A DNA stretch of 64,000 nt from the NCBI GenBank assembly GCA_008973525.1, contig WACJ01000328.1:270309-334308 (forward strand), read 5' to 3'. The translations under genes and the position numbers were made by a program. Below, piece after piece: positions 36,926 through 48,500 of the stretch; positions within the stretch are counted from its first letter, which is position 1, and every line of letters begins with the position of its first letter. The DNA comes from Stenopsyche tienmushanensis (Eukaryota; Arthropoda; Insecta; Trichoptera; Stenopsychidae). Below the pieces are notes generated by a model. The model made no database searches. It had not been told where the DNA came from and saw only the letters and a program-made list of their open reading frames with translations.

Positions 36926-36945
36926 AGATAAGTCTTTATATAAAA
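36926..36945 (+). promoter_or_regulatory. SPH12 core promoter: AGATAAG plus TATA box
   Basis: AGATAAG at 36926-36932, then TATATAAAA at 36937-36945, about 50 bp before the ATG at 36994. This is the clearest example of the module in the cluster. Confidence 0.55.
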
Positions 36946-36993
36946 CGCGAAGAATACATATGATTTATCATTAGTGTGTTTTATTTTTACAAA

Positions 36994-39080
36994 ATGAAGA
37001 TCCACGTAGTTTTTTCTTTTTTCCTGTTGTTTGCATTAGTTAAGGTAAGGTCTAGTTTTCTATGTTTAACTCGATATCATTGATTTTCTATCTCATTTAC
37101 TTCATAATTTTCACCATGTACCTAATGACCGTCCATTTTAATGATATTTTGGTTATCGTTCCATATATTTATCTTTCGTCTTTTTGTCTAGTTACTTAAC
37201 CTTTTCAATTCTATCTTCATTCTTTGATTATCCATTTCAACGGGTTCTAAATCATTATAAATTAAAAGTGATGATTATATTATGACTTTGAACGTTTATT
37301 TTTTTTATCTAAAAATTGTCTGATAAATTTTAGGCTGCTGTTGTGCCATCGATCTCAGTGCGAAAATTCACAGCACAGGACAAATGTAAATATGTTCTTT
37401 TAAAAATATGATTTATTAATCAACGCAATGTTTTCACATATTTTTTTATTATTTTTGATAGTTACAAGAATTGTAGGTGGACTTCCCGCGGAATTGGGCC
37501 AATTTCCCTATGTAGTCCATCTCAAAGCAAGATCGTTTTGCGGAGGAAGTTTAATTTCCCCTAATTGGGTTTTAACCGCTGGATCCTGCATCTTCGGGTA
37601 AGCATTACTGTTATTAGTGATTTTATATATTAAAAATATACGTAGCTGAGTGTTTTACAATTCTATAGATGAGTTAAAAATGTAATTCTTACATCTTTCC
37701 TATATCTTCATAACCTTAATCAAATTTTTCATGGTTCGTGATCATAAGCAACTAACGTGCCAAATATATCAGGAAGTAAAAGTGTTTTATTTTTATTCAG
37801 AGTCTAATATATTTTGATTTGGTTATTTTAAATATAATTATTATATGAAAAAATATTTAAAACAGTCCATACTAATTTTGTAATAAAATTTGAATTTACA
37901 GAAGTCAAGCGGGTGCCGTTTACATCGGAAGTATTGCTATAAATTCCCGTTATTTGTACATCGTAACTGATGACTTCAGAACTCATCCACAATATAATCC
38001 TATTAATCGGAACCACGACATCGGTATCATCAATCTTCATCATACTGTACATTATAGTGGTAAGTATAAAAATATTATTTAAGGAATATCGTAAAAACTT
38101 CATGAAATTAAATAAAAAAGTCTTAAAAGGATTGGTTTCTATATATACAAACCTGAGTTCAATAGACTAATCCCACTGGAGTATTTGAAAACTAAGAATA
38201 CTCAAAAGTGGCAGAGAGTAGAGCTTCAAGAGTAGAATAAAAGCTTCACAAGAATGGAACGGTATTCCAGAAACTCAACGTCGATTACTTGAAAATCTCA
38301 TTGTCTAAATTGTTAACAGTATAGTGCTTCAAATTGGTAATTCTTGATTACATGAACTTTCAAAATCATATACATAATTCATTCCGCAAAAATCTTCTTT
38401 ATTTAATATCTTAATCCTCGAATGCAATTATATTCTATTGCTTTATTTATAAATAGTATGGAATTAATGAATTTGTAAATAAAATAAAATAATTTTGCAT
38501 TGCAGATCGGATCAGACCCATTGCTCTTCCTAGAAAAAGTCAAACATTTGAAAACTTCGCTTCTGGTATGCTAGCAACGGTTACCGGATGGGGACAAACC
38601 AACGAGGGTCTTTAGCTAATTATTTTTGATTAATTATGCATTACATACACTTTTGTAATAATAATTTATTTTTCTTCAGGTGAAGGTACTAGCAACGAGC
38701 TTCTATACGGAAACGTAGTCGTTAACACTAACACTGCATGCGAAGCAATTATTGGCAGCGAATATATTATAAACTCCACACTGTGTGCAAGTCCTCCATC
38801 ATCATCACAATTAACCCTTTGTTTTGTAAGTGAATGATGAAATTGAATCGCACATTCAAATATTATCTTGCATAACCTATTTTATGAATTGTATTATTGG
38901 CAGGGTGACATTGGAAACCCCCTGACGGTCTTTGATTTTATGGATGGGATTGATATCCAAATCGGGGTAGCAAACTATTATGGCGAAACATGCGTCTCAG
39001 GAACACCAGCATCCTATGTCCGACCACAATTCTATTGGGATTGGATAAGCGCTAATACAGGGATCGAAATTAGACCTTAA
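36994..39080 (+). CDS. SPH12: secreted S1A serine protease homologue, triad Ser/Asp/Ile
   Basis: Exons 36994-37044, 37334-37385, 37462-37597, 37902-38059, 38506-38607, 38680-38825, 38904-39080; 273 aa. Signal peptide MKIHVVFSFFLLFALVK. It has the most protease-like start of the cluster, TRIVGG, and CGGSLISPNWVLT. His57 is Ser (TAGSC), Asp102 is kept (NHDIGI), and Ser195 is Ile (GDIGNP). So it is a secreted non-enzyme with an otherwise regular fold and six cysteines. The donor after exon 5 is GTCTTT, weak, but phase and paralogues require it. The C-terminus is WDWISANTGIEIRP. AATAAA at 39125-39130. It diverges from SPH11. Confidence 0.9.
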
Positions 39081-39130
39081 GTTAACAAAAGCATTTGAAA
39101 AATGAGTGTAAATTATCAAAATGTAATAAA

Positions 39131-41631
39131 CCAATATTAATAATAAACAAACACAATATCTAGATTTCAATGATTTATATAGATGCCATTTTTTTCTGTA
39201 AGGATGATTTTGACACCTTTTCTCTTTAGGGGATCACATAATACATAAAAACATCTTAATACAAAAACTTAATAAGCATATAAAAATAAGAAATTACAAT
39301 TTTAATATACTTCCTTAATTAATTAATGAAGGTTAATGTATAGATTGAAATAGTTTTGCATTTGAATGCAAGTTTTTTTCTATGTTCGCTATAATATGAT
39401 ACTCAGCACCTATTTTTCGCCAAAATCGCCATAGTTTTGAAATTCCACTTCTCTGAAAGTATTATTTTTGAGTAGTCCGAGAAATTCTACTTTGGTTGAC
39501 ACATCTTTGCCCTTTTCCGGAATTTTCCTTTAATATAACAGCTACTATTTTTATTTTATACAAAACAGACCATTAAATATTTAAAGATTCTGTATAAAAT
39601 GCTGGAATAAATTAATACAATGTAAAGATACATATGCAGACCGTTTGATGTTAACACATTTATGTCGGGGGATCGCTGCGTGCCATTTTCCCTCCAGAAT
39701 TAACAAAGAACAGATGAACGTCCGATATTAACACAATTTCTTGCAATATTTCCATTTTTTTAAATTCTCGACATAGTCGTTGTGCCATTTCATATGGTAA
39801 ATTCAAATATAATAAACCCTATGTTATTTTAATAGACATTTTCGTAAATATTAAAATAGTTTTAATAATTTTCTGACCCCCCTCATAAATACAATACATA
39901 TATTTGTCCGCTTCGATAACCTCTAAAATTAATCAACATCTGAGTAATCTGAGGTATAATTTTATATACTTTCATCACAGGTCAGTGAATGACATCAAAC
40001 GCTTTTTATCTTTAATTCGATTTAAAAAATATGTTTCTCTACATGTAATTAGCATTGTTATGCTTTTGAAAACCCAGGCTTAAAATTGTTTTTCATTGTG
40101 CTCAAAAATAAAGATTAACATTATATTAAGTTTGATTGATGAAAACTTATCAGCGAATTTGATTTAATTTTCAATCAGAATTTGATCTGATACCAATAAA
40201 CAAGATAATATCTGTAGTGCATATAGATTATATGAGTATGAATCGAATATTAATTGAATGTATCGATTTTAATGTGTTTCATTGAATTTTTATCTTAATT
40301 CACGTCCTGTGTATTATTTTCATTCATTAAAAATAATACATAATCACTGTTTTTCAGGTGCTCTACATTATTTATGATGGTTGATTTCTGTTTGGGTTTT
40401 GTAATCGAACGTACAAATCCAAAGCTGTATTATTTATACCTAAATACATATTTTCCCTATGATTTGCATCAACATTTGGCGAAATTTTATATGAATCTGG
40501 GGCTTTCGTCGTTCCATTTTCTCTCATATAATGTATCCATTCATAATTGAGGATTTTAGCCCCCCAAAAAAAGGTTCCTCCGCCATTTTAATAACTTACG
40601 CATAAAAAATATGACGTTGCCAATTGATGAGCAGTTTCTACTCCTCCCATATTTTGTATGTAATTTTAAACAACTGTTGGCTTTTCGATCACTTCTTTTT
40701 GGTTGTTATTATCAATGCGTTATCAGGTTTTCCTCCCGGGACTTGTCAACTCACGATGACACAATTCGTCAAAAGTTATTAATTGAAATTGTGATTTTAT
40801 ACATGCAGCGGATAAAAATACCCTATCGCAAACATTTTTTTTCACATTTCAGGAAAAAATTAAATGATCTATTAATTAGTAATAAAGCAATAGTATTCCT
40901 TTTAGAACATTTAACAATATTTTTAAAAGTATCTGTAAAGAAAAATCCACACATTGCCAATTTTAAAATTAGTTTTTGAGCGTAAACTAACAAAATGCAT
41001 ATCAAAAATTGAGATTTCCGTCGTAAAATATTCTACTTTTCTTATCAAAATTTGGCGACGTCGTCAATTAATCCTATTAACGGATGACGTGTCTATTAAC
41101 CTTTCCCTTATCGTGCTAAAAAGAAAACAGCCGCGCGCTACCATTATATGTATTTGGTACACCATATGAGATTCTGAAAAATTCTGAACCCCGTATTTAT
41201 TATATTTCATATTAATATTTCCATTATTAGAGTCGAGTTGTGGTAAATACATCATAGTGAAGAAAAGGTTAATATCTGCATAAAGCATCTTATTCGAGAC
41301 TTTCAAACGATGTATGCTAGATTTTCCTTTTGCACGGCTTTGATATAACAGAATAAGAAAATGTTCAGATTTTTTTTCGCTTTAACACGTTTAAAAAAAT
41401 AAAAATAATATTAATGCATGGAGATATATGTATTATATATACATACTAATCCTAATCGCTCAGAATACCGTAACTCCGGCATTTAAAACGTTTTCCGCGG
41501 ATGTGAAATTTAGGATGTCCTTTGGGATTGGTTTTCTTATAAAACGGGAAAATAATGCTTTCATATATGAAGTAACTGAAGATTTTATAGTTCAATTTGC
41601 GTTATAAAAATCATATTTCATTTGAAGACTT
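39131..41631. other. Gene-free region with a small TTAA-flanked repeat
   Basis: AT-rich. An open plus-strand frame of 122 codons at 40611-40979 shows no domain or family resemblance. 41100-41268 is a small element (see separate entry). Nothing else recognised. Confidence 0.45.
41100..41268. mobile_element. Small TTAA-flanked repeat, possible piggyBac-type MITE
   Basis: TTAA (41096-41099), CCTTTCCCTTATCG... to ...GAAGAAAAGG, TTAA (41269-41272). Ends are short imperfect inverted repeats (CCTTTCCC / CCTTTTCT). The right 80 bp recurs at 44270-44360, where it is interrupted by the R1-clade insertion; here the sequence runs on uninterrupted (AAAAGGTTAATAT). Confidence 0.45.
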
Positions 41632-43460
41632 TTATGTTCTAATCGGAATTCCAGTAACGCTGTTGATCCAGTCCCAATGGAATTGAGGAGCAGTATAAAT
41701 GGCAGGCATTCGATAACCACAATTTGCGCTTAAGACTACATATGTGGACACTAAACCAATTTGAACTTCAATCAAATCGTCATTGTCATATTCATACATC
41801 GTCAAGGGATTTCCGTTGTCACCCTGTTGATATAAAACATTTTAAATCATTATATCAAGTTAAAATCAAATTGTCATCGGAAAGTATTTTTTTAATAATG
41901 CAATACTTACGTAACAAATAGCAGTATTTGACTGTAGTGTTGATTCGGCACACAAATTGTTATCGGGAACCAATGCAGATGAATAAAAAGAGCGACAATA
42001 TCTTTGACTGCGGACAACTACGTGAGCATATTGCATAACATCGCTAAGAGGGCCGACTGTTAAATATATTTTTAAAAAATGAGTGAATTTCAGCATAAGA
42101 AAAAATATTCAAATTTAAATATAAATAGTAGCTACTCTCTGAGGTGAATCCCCATCCGATAACTGTTGCTAATCTTGCAGAAGCAAAATCTACATACTCT
42201 TGACTTCGCCTTGCAAGAGCAATTGGTTTAACGCGATCTGAAATATTCAAGATGTTAATAGTATTCAAAGTGAGCTAAATTCTTATTTAGATTTTATGAC
42301 AATTTTACCATTGAATGCAATTGAGTGGCGAAGGTTGATTAATCCGATATTATTGGTCGATCCACCTGTATATTGTGGATGAGGTCTGTAGTCATTCGTA
42401 GTGATGAACAAGTAAGAATTTCGTCGATCGACGCTTCCGAGTTGTACGTCAACAGTTAGATTATAGCTTGAAATAATTAAAAAATGTGATAAGAGAATAT
42501 TTGGAATTTGGCGTATTGATCACGGGGATACATTCTGGAGAGGATTGCGATCAACAGCAATATTTTTTAATCAAAATTTGACGATAAATGTCTAATAATC
42601 CGATACAAGCACACTTTACTGCATTTGTTCATAAACTTTGTTCATTTCGTCTAACGACTCCATGCATTGATTATAAAATGAAAGGACCTTTTCAATGACT
42701 TTTCAATGAACAGCTTCCAAGACGCAATTTTCTTGGGACATGGTATGATACTTTAATTCCTGCAGCTCTTCATTAGTTAAGGATTTGTCGGTGTCATTTA
42801 AGCAGATTTTGAGCATCAATGTCTTCAATTCAATCTAAATCATTAGAAGTATAGAAATACTAATATTAACGATGAGAAGCATGCTAATCCCGCATATACT
42901 GTTCAATTTGAGCTAATATCCATATAACTCAGTAGACAGAGAACGCACCCGGACAATGAGAGGTAGTTAAATTGATTTTTCCTATTCGGTTATTACGATC
43001 ATTCGAGCATTGACACTAATTATTAGATATATTAGATATAAATTCGAGAATTACTTATATAAACACCAGCCATTAGTCAGAACCCAACTTGGTGAAATAA
43101 TACTTCCTCCACAAAAATCTTTTGCTCGAATATGCACCGCATAGGGAAACTGGCCATCTCTCGCTGGAGTACCACCTAAGATTCTCGGCACTATAAAACA
43201 AATTGAAAACGTTAATTGTAGCGTTTATGCGCTATGATTATTCGTACTACTTGTAGCATTTTAGATTATGGAAAAAAGTCTCACAAATATCCTGCGATGT
43301 TAATTTCTTGACTGATATGGATGATTGAATTTCAGCCTATAATCCATATTTGAAATTATTGCCATTGCTGTATGAATTTCGGCACATTAAATACGGTAAT
43401 ATGACTTACATTCGCTATGACAGCGAGCAGGAAGACCCCAAAAGCCACTTGAAACTGCAT
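41632..43460 (-). CDS. SPH13: secreted S1A serine protease homologue, triad Trp/Asn/Asn
   Basis: Exons 43410-43460, 43285-43336, 43055-43190, 42309-42466, 42136-42237, 41911-42056, 41632-41823; 278 aa. Signal peptide MQFQVAFGVFLLAVIAN; activation site PRILGG. His57 is Trp (TNGWC), Asp102 is Asn (TNNIGL), Ser195 is Asn (GDNGNP). Exon 7 is 192 bp, 12-21 bp longer than in the other genes, with an acidic insert (YEYDNDDLIE) in the loop after the 195 block. The C-terminus is WDWINSVTGIPIRT. Donors GTAGCT (exon 5) and GTGAGA (exon 2). TTATCT lies upstream near 43553. Outermost member of the cluster; groups with SPH11 and SPH12. Confidence 0.88.
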
Positions 43461-44348
43461 TTTGCACTGATTAAAAATTAATTTATTAGAGCTTTATAAT
43501 GTCTTTTCATAATTTATACAATCTAATCATACAAAAGCGGATAATTGAGTATTATCTATCTTAAGCTACGTTTGATATCAAAATTATAAATCATTATCAA
43601 TGGAAATGATCTAAATTAAATTTCAAAGTTAATCCGAAATAATTTTCTATATTTAATATCAAAATTAAGCAACTGATAAAATATAGATATTTTAACTTTC
43701 ATTCGTTTGCTTCTGCTTAGATAACTTAGATAGATTTTTCTCTTGGAATAACTTTGAATCGGAGACTTGACTAAAGAATTGATTCATCGTCTACAAAATA
43801 ATAGTAGAATCGTGTCAAATTTTTCATCTAATATTGTTTCATTTCCAAGCATTGAAATGCAATCCAAAACCACGGCATCAACGACAAAAATTAATAATAT
43901 CAATTTGGATCAGAGTGGGATCTCATTTAACACTGTTTCAGTATTATGTGGTCTTGGATCACTATGATTTTTTTTAGAATTTGTTTATTGAATATATTTT
44001 CCCGGTTGTTAAATGCCACTGCGAATTTAATGAACTAAAATCGCTCTAATCATCCAACACATTTTTCCGTCTTAACAACATACATTTCAGTAGAAGTGCT
44101 TTTCCTGTCACCAAATACAAATTCATTCATTCAAACAATGGATTAAGGCGAAATATCAAAATTTAAAATATAAGATAATTATATAAAATATCTTCAACGG
44201 ACATTCCGACGACTGATTGATAAAACCGATTAAGAAGATAAACAATCTGTTAGAGATTTTAGCTATAAAAATTCTGAACTCCGTATCTATTATATTTCGT
44301 ATCGATATTCCCATTATTAGAGTCGAGGTGTAGTAAATACAACACCGG
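43461..44348. other. Spacer right of the SPH cluster
   Basis: Upstream region of SPH13, then AT-rich sequence. 44270-44348 matches 41180-41265. A short open frame at 43767-43967 has no recognisable domain. Confidence 0.45.
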
Positions 44349-45262
44349 TAGGAAAAGGTTAGGTTAGGTTAGGTCACTGAATCCACGTGTCGACCCGAGC
44401 TCGAGAAAAAAATCGGCCCTTAGCGACACACGTATTAACTTACTAGCAACACAGATCGACTTACGTCGATCATTTTCGTGAAGCTATGAAGATCTAGCTG
44501 TCCCCGAGAGGACATCTCCCGCTCCATTTGGTGCTTGGGAGTTAACGCGTGCCCATTATATTAAAATGGGCAAAAATAAAAGAAATTGATTGTACTGCCA
44601 TTGCAGTACAAATCGGATATACAATTGTAATTAAGATTCGAAATTAAATGATTCTATAACTACTGGCTCTAGCAGATAGTGAGGCCATCTGTTTTTTATA
44701 CCGCGATGTTACTATGGGCGGGTGCTATAGTAGCCGCCAACTTCACATTTGGCTCCAAAACTTCGACAAAAGGAGTTGAAGGCGCTGAAGGCGCGGGGAC
44801 AGGCTACCAAATCACTGTGTCCTACAGGTCCGAGATGCGGACCCTGGATACGGCGTAGGAGTTCCTCTCTCTCGGTCGCCATGCCGACACACATCCATAG
44901 GATATGGTCTGCGTCCATGTTTGGGTGGTTACATGGACACACCGGCTGATCAACTAGACCCCGTTTCTGCAAGTGGGCATTGAAGGGACCATGCCCGGTC
45001 AAGAACTGGGATGTGAAATGATTCGGAAGGAACCAGCGATACCGAAACCTCTGCGCTATCGAACCAAGGAACAGGGTGAGTCTACGGCCGTTCCTGGAGG
45101 CTGCCCATCTACTCTCCCAGGCTTCAAATGCGGCCCCGAGAGTCCATTTTTCCAAAGCGGCGTTGTCCATCTGGCAGTGTTCTTCCACGCTGAGCTGCAC
45201 GTCACCTACAAATAACTCCGATCTTGCCTTTTTTAGGTATCTTGCGGCATAGGAAAAGGTTA
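44349..45262 (-). mobile_element. 5'-truncated R1-clade non-LTR retrotransposon with (TTAGG)n at its 3' end
   Basis: On the minus strand, from about 45249, an open frame encodes the C-terminal part of an R1-clade reverse transcriptase: WESRWAASRNGR, FLTGHGPFNAHLQKRGL, then the zinc knuckle CPCNHPNMDADHILWMC. It ends at 44712 and is followed by about 340 bp of 3' UTR. The 3' end is CCTAACCTAACC (plus strand GGTTAGGTTAGGTTAGG, 44357-44373). A 13-bp target duplication, TAGGAAAAGGTTA, sits at 44349-44361 and 45250-45262. 5' truncation is normal for such elements. The TTAGG tail recalls the telomere-specific TRAS/SART branch of the R1 clade; that link is inference. Confidence 0.82.
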
Positions 45263-45439
45263 ATATAACAATTTGAAAAATATGTATGTACTGTATATAT
45301 GTAAACATAGATTAGACAGTTACTGCCCCTAGGCGTCGCCTAAGCTCGCCAATTAGTAGCTACGCCATTGTTTCCAAGCGTCAAGATTTCGGCGAGAATG
45401 TCTCGATTTAGTAGCCTTCAACGTGCCGGTGAGGTGTAC

Positions 45440-45560
45440 GATTTCTGTTAGATAAAATTTTCAATCCCGATTTTTTCGGGATTACGTATACCAGTCCCGG
45501 GATTCATGAGCACCTAAAATTGTCCGGGATCCCGGGATTGGATTCCCTACTCCCGATGTA
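45440..45560. repeat. Palindromic CCCGGGAT-rich repeat, possible DNA transposon end
   Basis: AATCCCGA-TTTTT-TCGGGATT forms a perfect stem at 45463-45483. It is followed by CAGTCCCGGGATTC and GTCCGGGATCCCGGGATTGG. Such strings are common at hAT-like element ends, but I could not pair two termini. Confidence 0.4.
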
Positions 45561-45599
45561 ACGAAATAACGAAACTCCCAATATGTGTAAATTTTGTGT

Positions 45600-48500
45600 G
45601 ATTTTTTTGTGCGATTTCGAAGTTATGCGACTTTTTTTAAAGCAATTTTTATTTCGTAAAGAGTACGTATCGAGATATTTTGGATAAAATAGGAAATAAA
45701 TCATCAACATTAACCAAAATTTGGAAAAAAAAATATAATTAGGGACTGTGTAAATCATATTGCATCTGGTATCGCTAAATTACAACCATGTCCTTTATTC
45801 TGGTTTAGTTTTTTTTTGCATTTATCAAATGATTCAACGTTTAAAAATGTATTCTCCAAAGGAATTTCCAAAATTCCAACAATTTACGGAGTTATAGCTA
45901 TTTTAGAGCCTTTTTCTTGAAACTATTTTTTTCAACATGGTGGACATCATATCTCAAGTTTTAATTAATTAATTTACTTCAAACTGAGTACGAATCTTTT
46001 TTATATAACCCTCTATTGTTCCGACCAGATTTATGTCGACATTTATTTTGTAACTATTTAAAAAAATTAAAACTTTGGAAATAAGGCCAAAAAATGATCA
46101 GACTGATTTTTTTTAAACAGTCGGCATTTTGTGATATTTTTTTTGCGTTAGGGATCAAAGTGACATCTTTACTAATTATGAACTATATTGTTGGAAAGAG
46201 AAAATCTGAACAGAACACTGATGACATTGACACTGGGTATACTATTTCTTCTGAAGAAGAGAGCGATTTTGACTCATATCGAAAATTATCATATACAGCG
46301 ATGATAGTTTGTAATTAAAATTATTAGTATTTCTCTAGTGGATGTCAGACAACCTTAAAATTTTACCAATGATGCAAGACGTCCTTTAAATGTTACGAAA
46401 AATGTTATTTTTTAATTGCCTTAATGTTTTCCTGTTTTTTTTTATTAACTTTTTTTGTGCGATTTTGTATATATTTTATATAGCTATTTCAAAGTTATGC
46501 GGTTTTTAAAACCCATGAAACGCATCTTCACTTTTTCTATGTAAGTCATAGCGTTTTTGTGCGATTTTCTGTGGAACGCATCTACCGCACAAAAAAAGGT
46601 TTAAGTGTATTCATTTTAAAACTATTCAATTCTTAAAATATCTTAATCTTTGACCGCTTTGATACATTGATAACATTTTATAAAAATTATTCATAAGTGT
46701 ACAAATAAAAAAAATATATATACAGGTTTTATAGAATTTTATTGTTTTAGACAGTTTAACTCCTTACAATTTATGAATTCAGTTTAAAAGCTATAAGGTA
46801 ACTAGCATTTTTCAAATGTAAAATATGCTCATTCACTGTCGCTAAAATTAGTAAGGCTATCAGAAAATGTACAATTTTTGATTCTGGAAAATGATATCTA
46901 TCTTTCTCCTAGTTAGAATAAAGATTGTTAAAAAACAATAAAGAAATTAAAGAATATATGCAAAAAACACACCACATTTTGTTATGATGAAATTCATGGT
47001 GACCAATACAATCATATATTATGATTTTTTGAGAATTTATTCATATTGATCATATAAAAAATATGTACATAGAATCAACAAATTCGCATTTATTTCACAA
47101 AGAACTACAACTCCTTACTTTAATATTATAATCAATTAAAATTATTCTATTGATTTATCTTAAAATGACATGACGTAAATGGCAAATGTGCTGTTGGTGG
47201 CCCAGACTCTACAGAACTGCGTGAGCCACCTACGTACGTATGTGCAGTGATAGATCTTAGATCAAAGACTGATCTGTCAAATGTTATACAACAAATTGAC
47301 GGCTATAAATGTACTTATTTCTTTAATTTCCTTCTAATTTTTTATCCCAAGCAACTTTGAACAAAAAAAAACCTATTCAGTATAATATGTAGAGTCACAA
47401 GTGAAAGGCGTCTACACGTGAATAACTTTAAAGATTTAAATTGATATACGTATTTAATCTAAAAGTACTAAAACTATTACGGATAAATATAGATATAGTC
47501 AAATTAAATAGATAAAACATATATGAAAAGAGGTTATTATGATGAAATCGATACGATTAAAACAGACGAAAATGTTTATATAATTTCTTCCGGACTCTTT
47601 CGAGATTGAAAATCAAGGAAGATACACACCTCTACCTATGACCCTTAACATAACAATTTTCTCATTTAAATGGCCTTTCCAAAATAGATAATTGATTTAT
47701 ATATGATCTTCCTATCATGGATATTCTATATGGATTAAATTATCCATGTGCTTTATAAGACCTATGTAAATGTCAAGAATTTTTCAAATTTATAAAACAA
47801 ATTGGTACGCTATGCATACAAATTCTTAATCATTGTAATCAAATACAGTAAAAGCTCAATTGAGTAAAAATTACAATAGTAACATTTTGATATATAAACA
47901 AATATTATATTGCTTAGCCATATAGCATCCAAATATCAAAACGGGAATTGGTCATTTTTTTTATTGAGCTTTTACTGCAAAAATGTTTCTGGAGATTTAA
48001 AAATTCTAAACTACATTCATCATAAATTCCAAGTATAAGTCACTTTGGCCTGACGCATGCATACACAACGCAAAACTTCAATGCATTTGACAATTTTTAT
48101 CGCATTTGGGTCGTTATACAGAGGTTTTGCGCTATCTATACATTGTGCACAACGATGAAACACATCTGTTGAAAAACCCTGTATACAAACAATTTAAGAC
48201 ATGTGGCCATTTATCGTTGATTATCTCAAACGTGTGATACGTTAAACAACACTCGGAATGGCCAACATGGCTAAAACTTAAATAGGACATTTGTACTTTG
48301 GTTTTTGGTTTAACTGATGATTTGATATATTTCGACCACATTCAAATAAGAAAATAATTGAAAATAACAAAGGTTTTTGTCAAAAAAGGTTCTTTACGTA
48401 CTAAAATATTTATTTTCAGAATTCAAAAAATCTTAAATTAAAAACTCAAATCTTTTTCATTACCGCTTATCCAATATTGATATAAATATTGATCACTTCT

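Noticed and set aside
40611..40979. A 122-codon plus-strand open frame
   Set aside because: No domain, no paralogue, no start or splice context, and an overlapping frame opens on the other strand; most likely chance in gene-free sequence.
44357..44373. (TTAGG)n as a sign that the window lies at a telomere
   Set aside because: Only about three units, inside a retrotransposon insertion with target duplications and ordinary genes on both sides.
44749..45215. Plus-strand open frames of 66 and 80 codons
   Set aside because: They are antisense shadows of the R1-clade reverse transcriptase frame on the minus strand.
48132..48341. Minus-strand 69-codon frame with several cysteines
   Set aside because: Less AT-rich than its surroundings but without a start context, splice partner or known domain; kept only as part of the gene-poor region.
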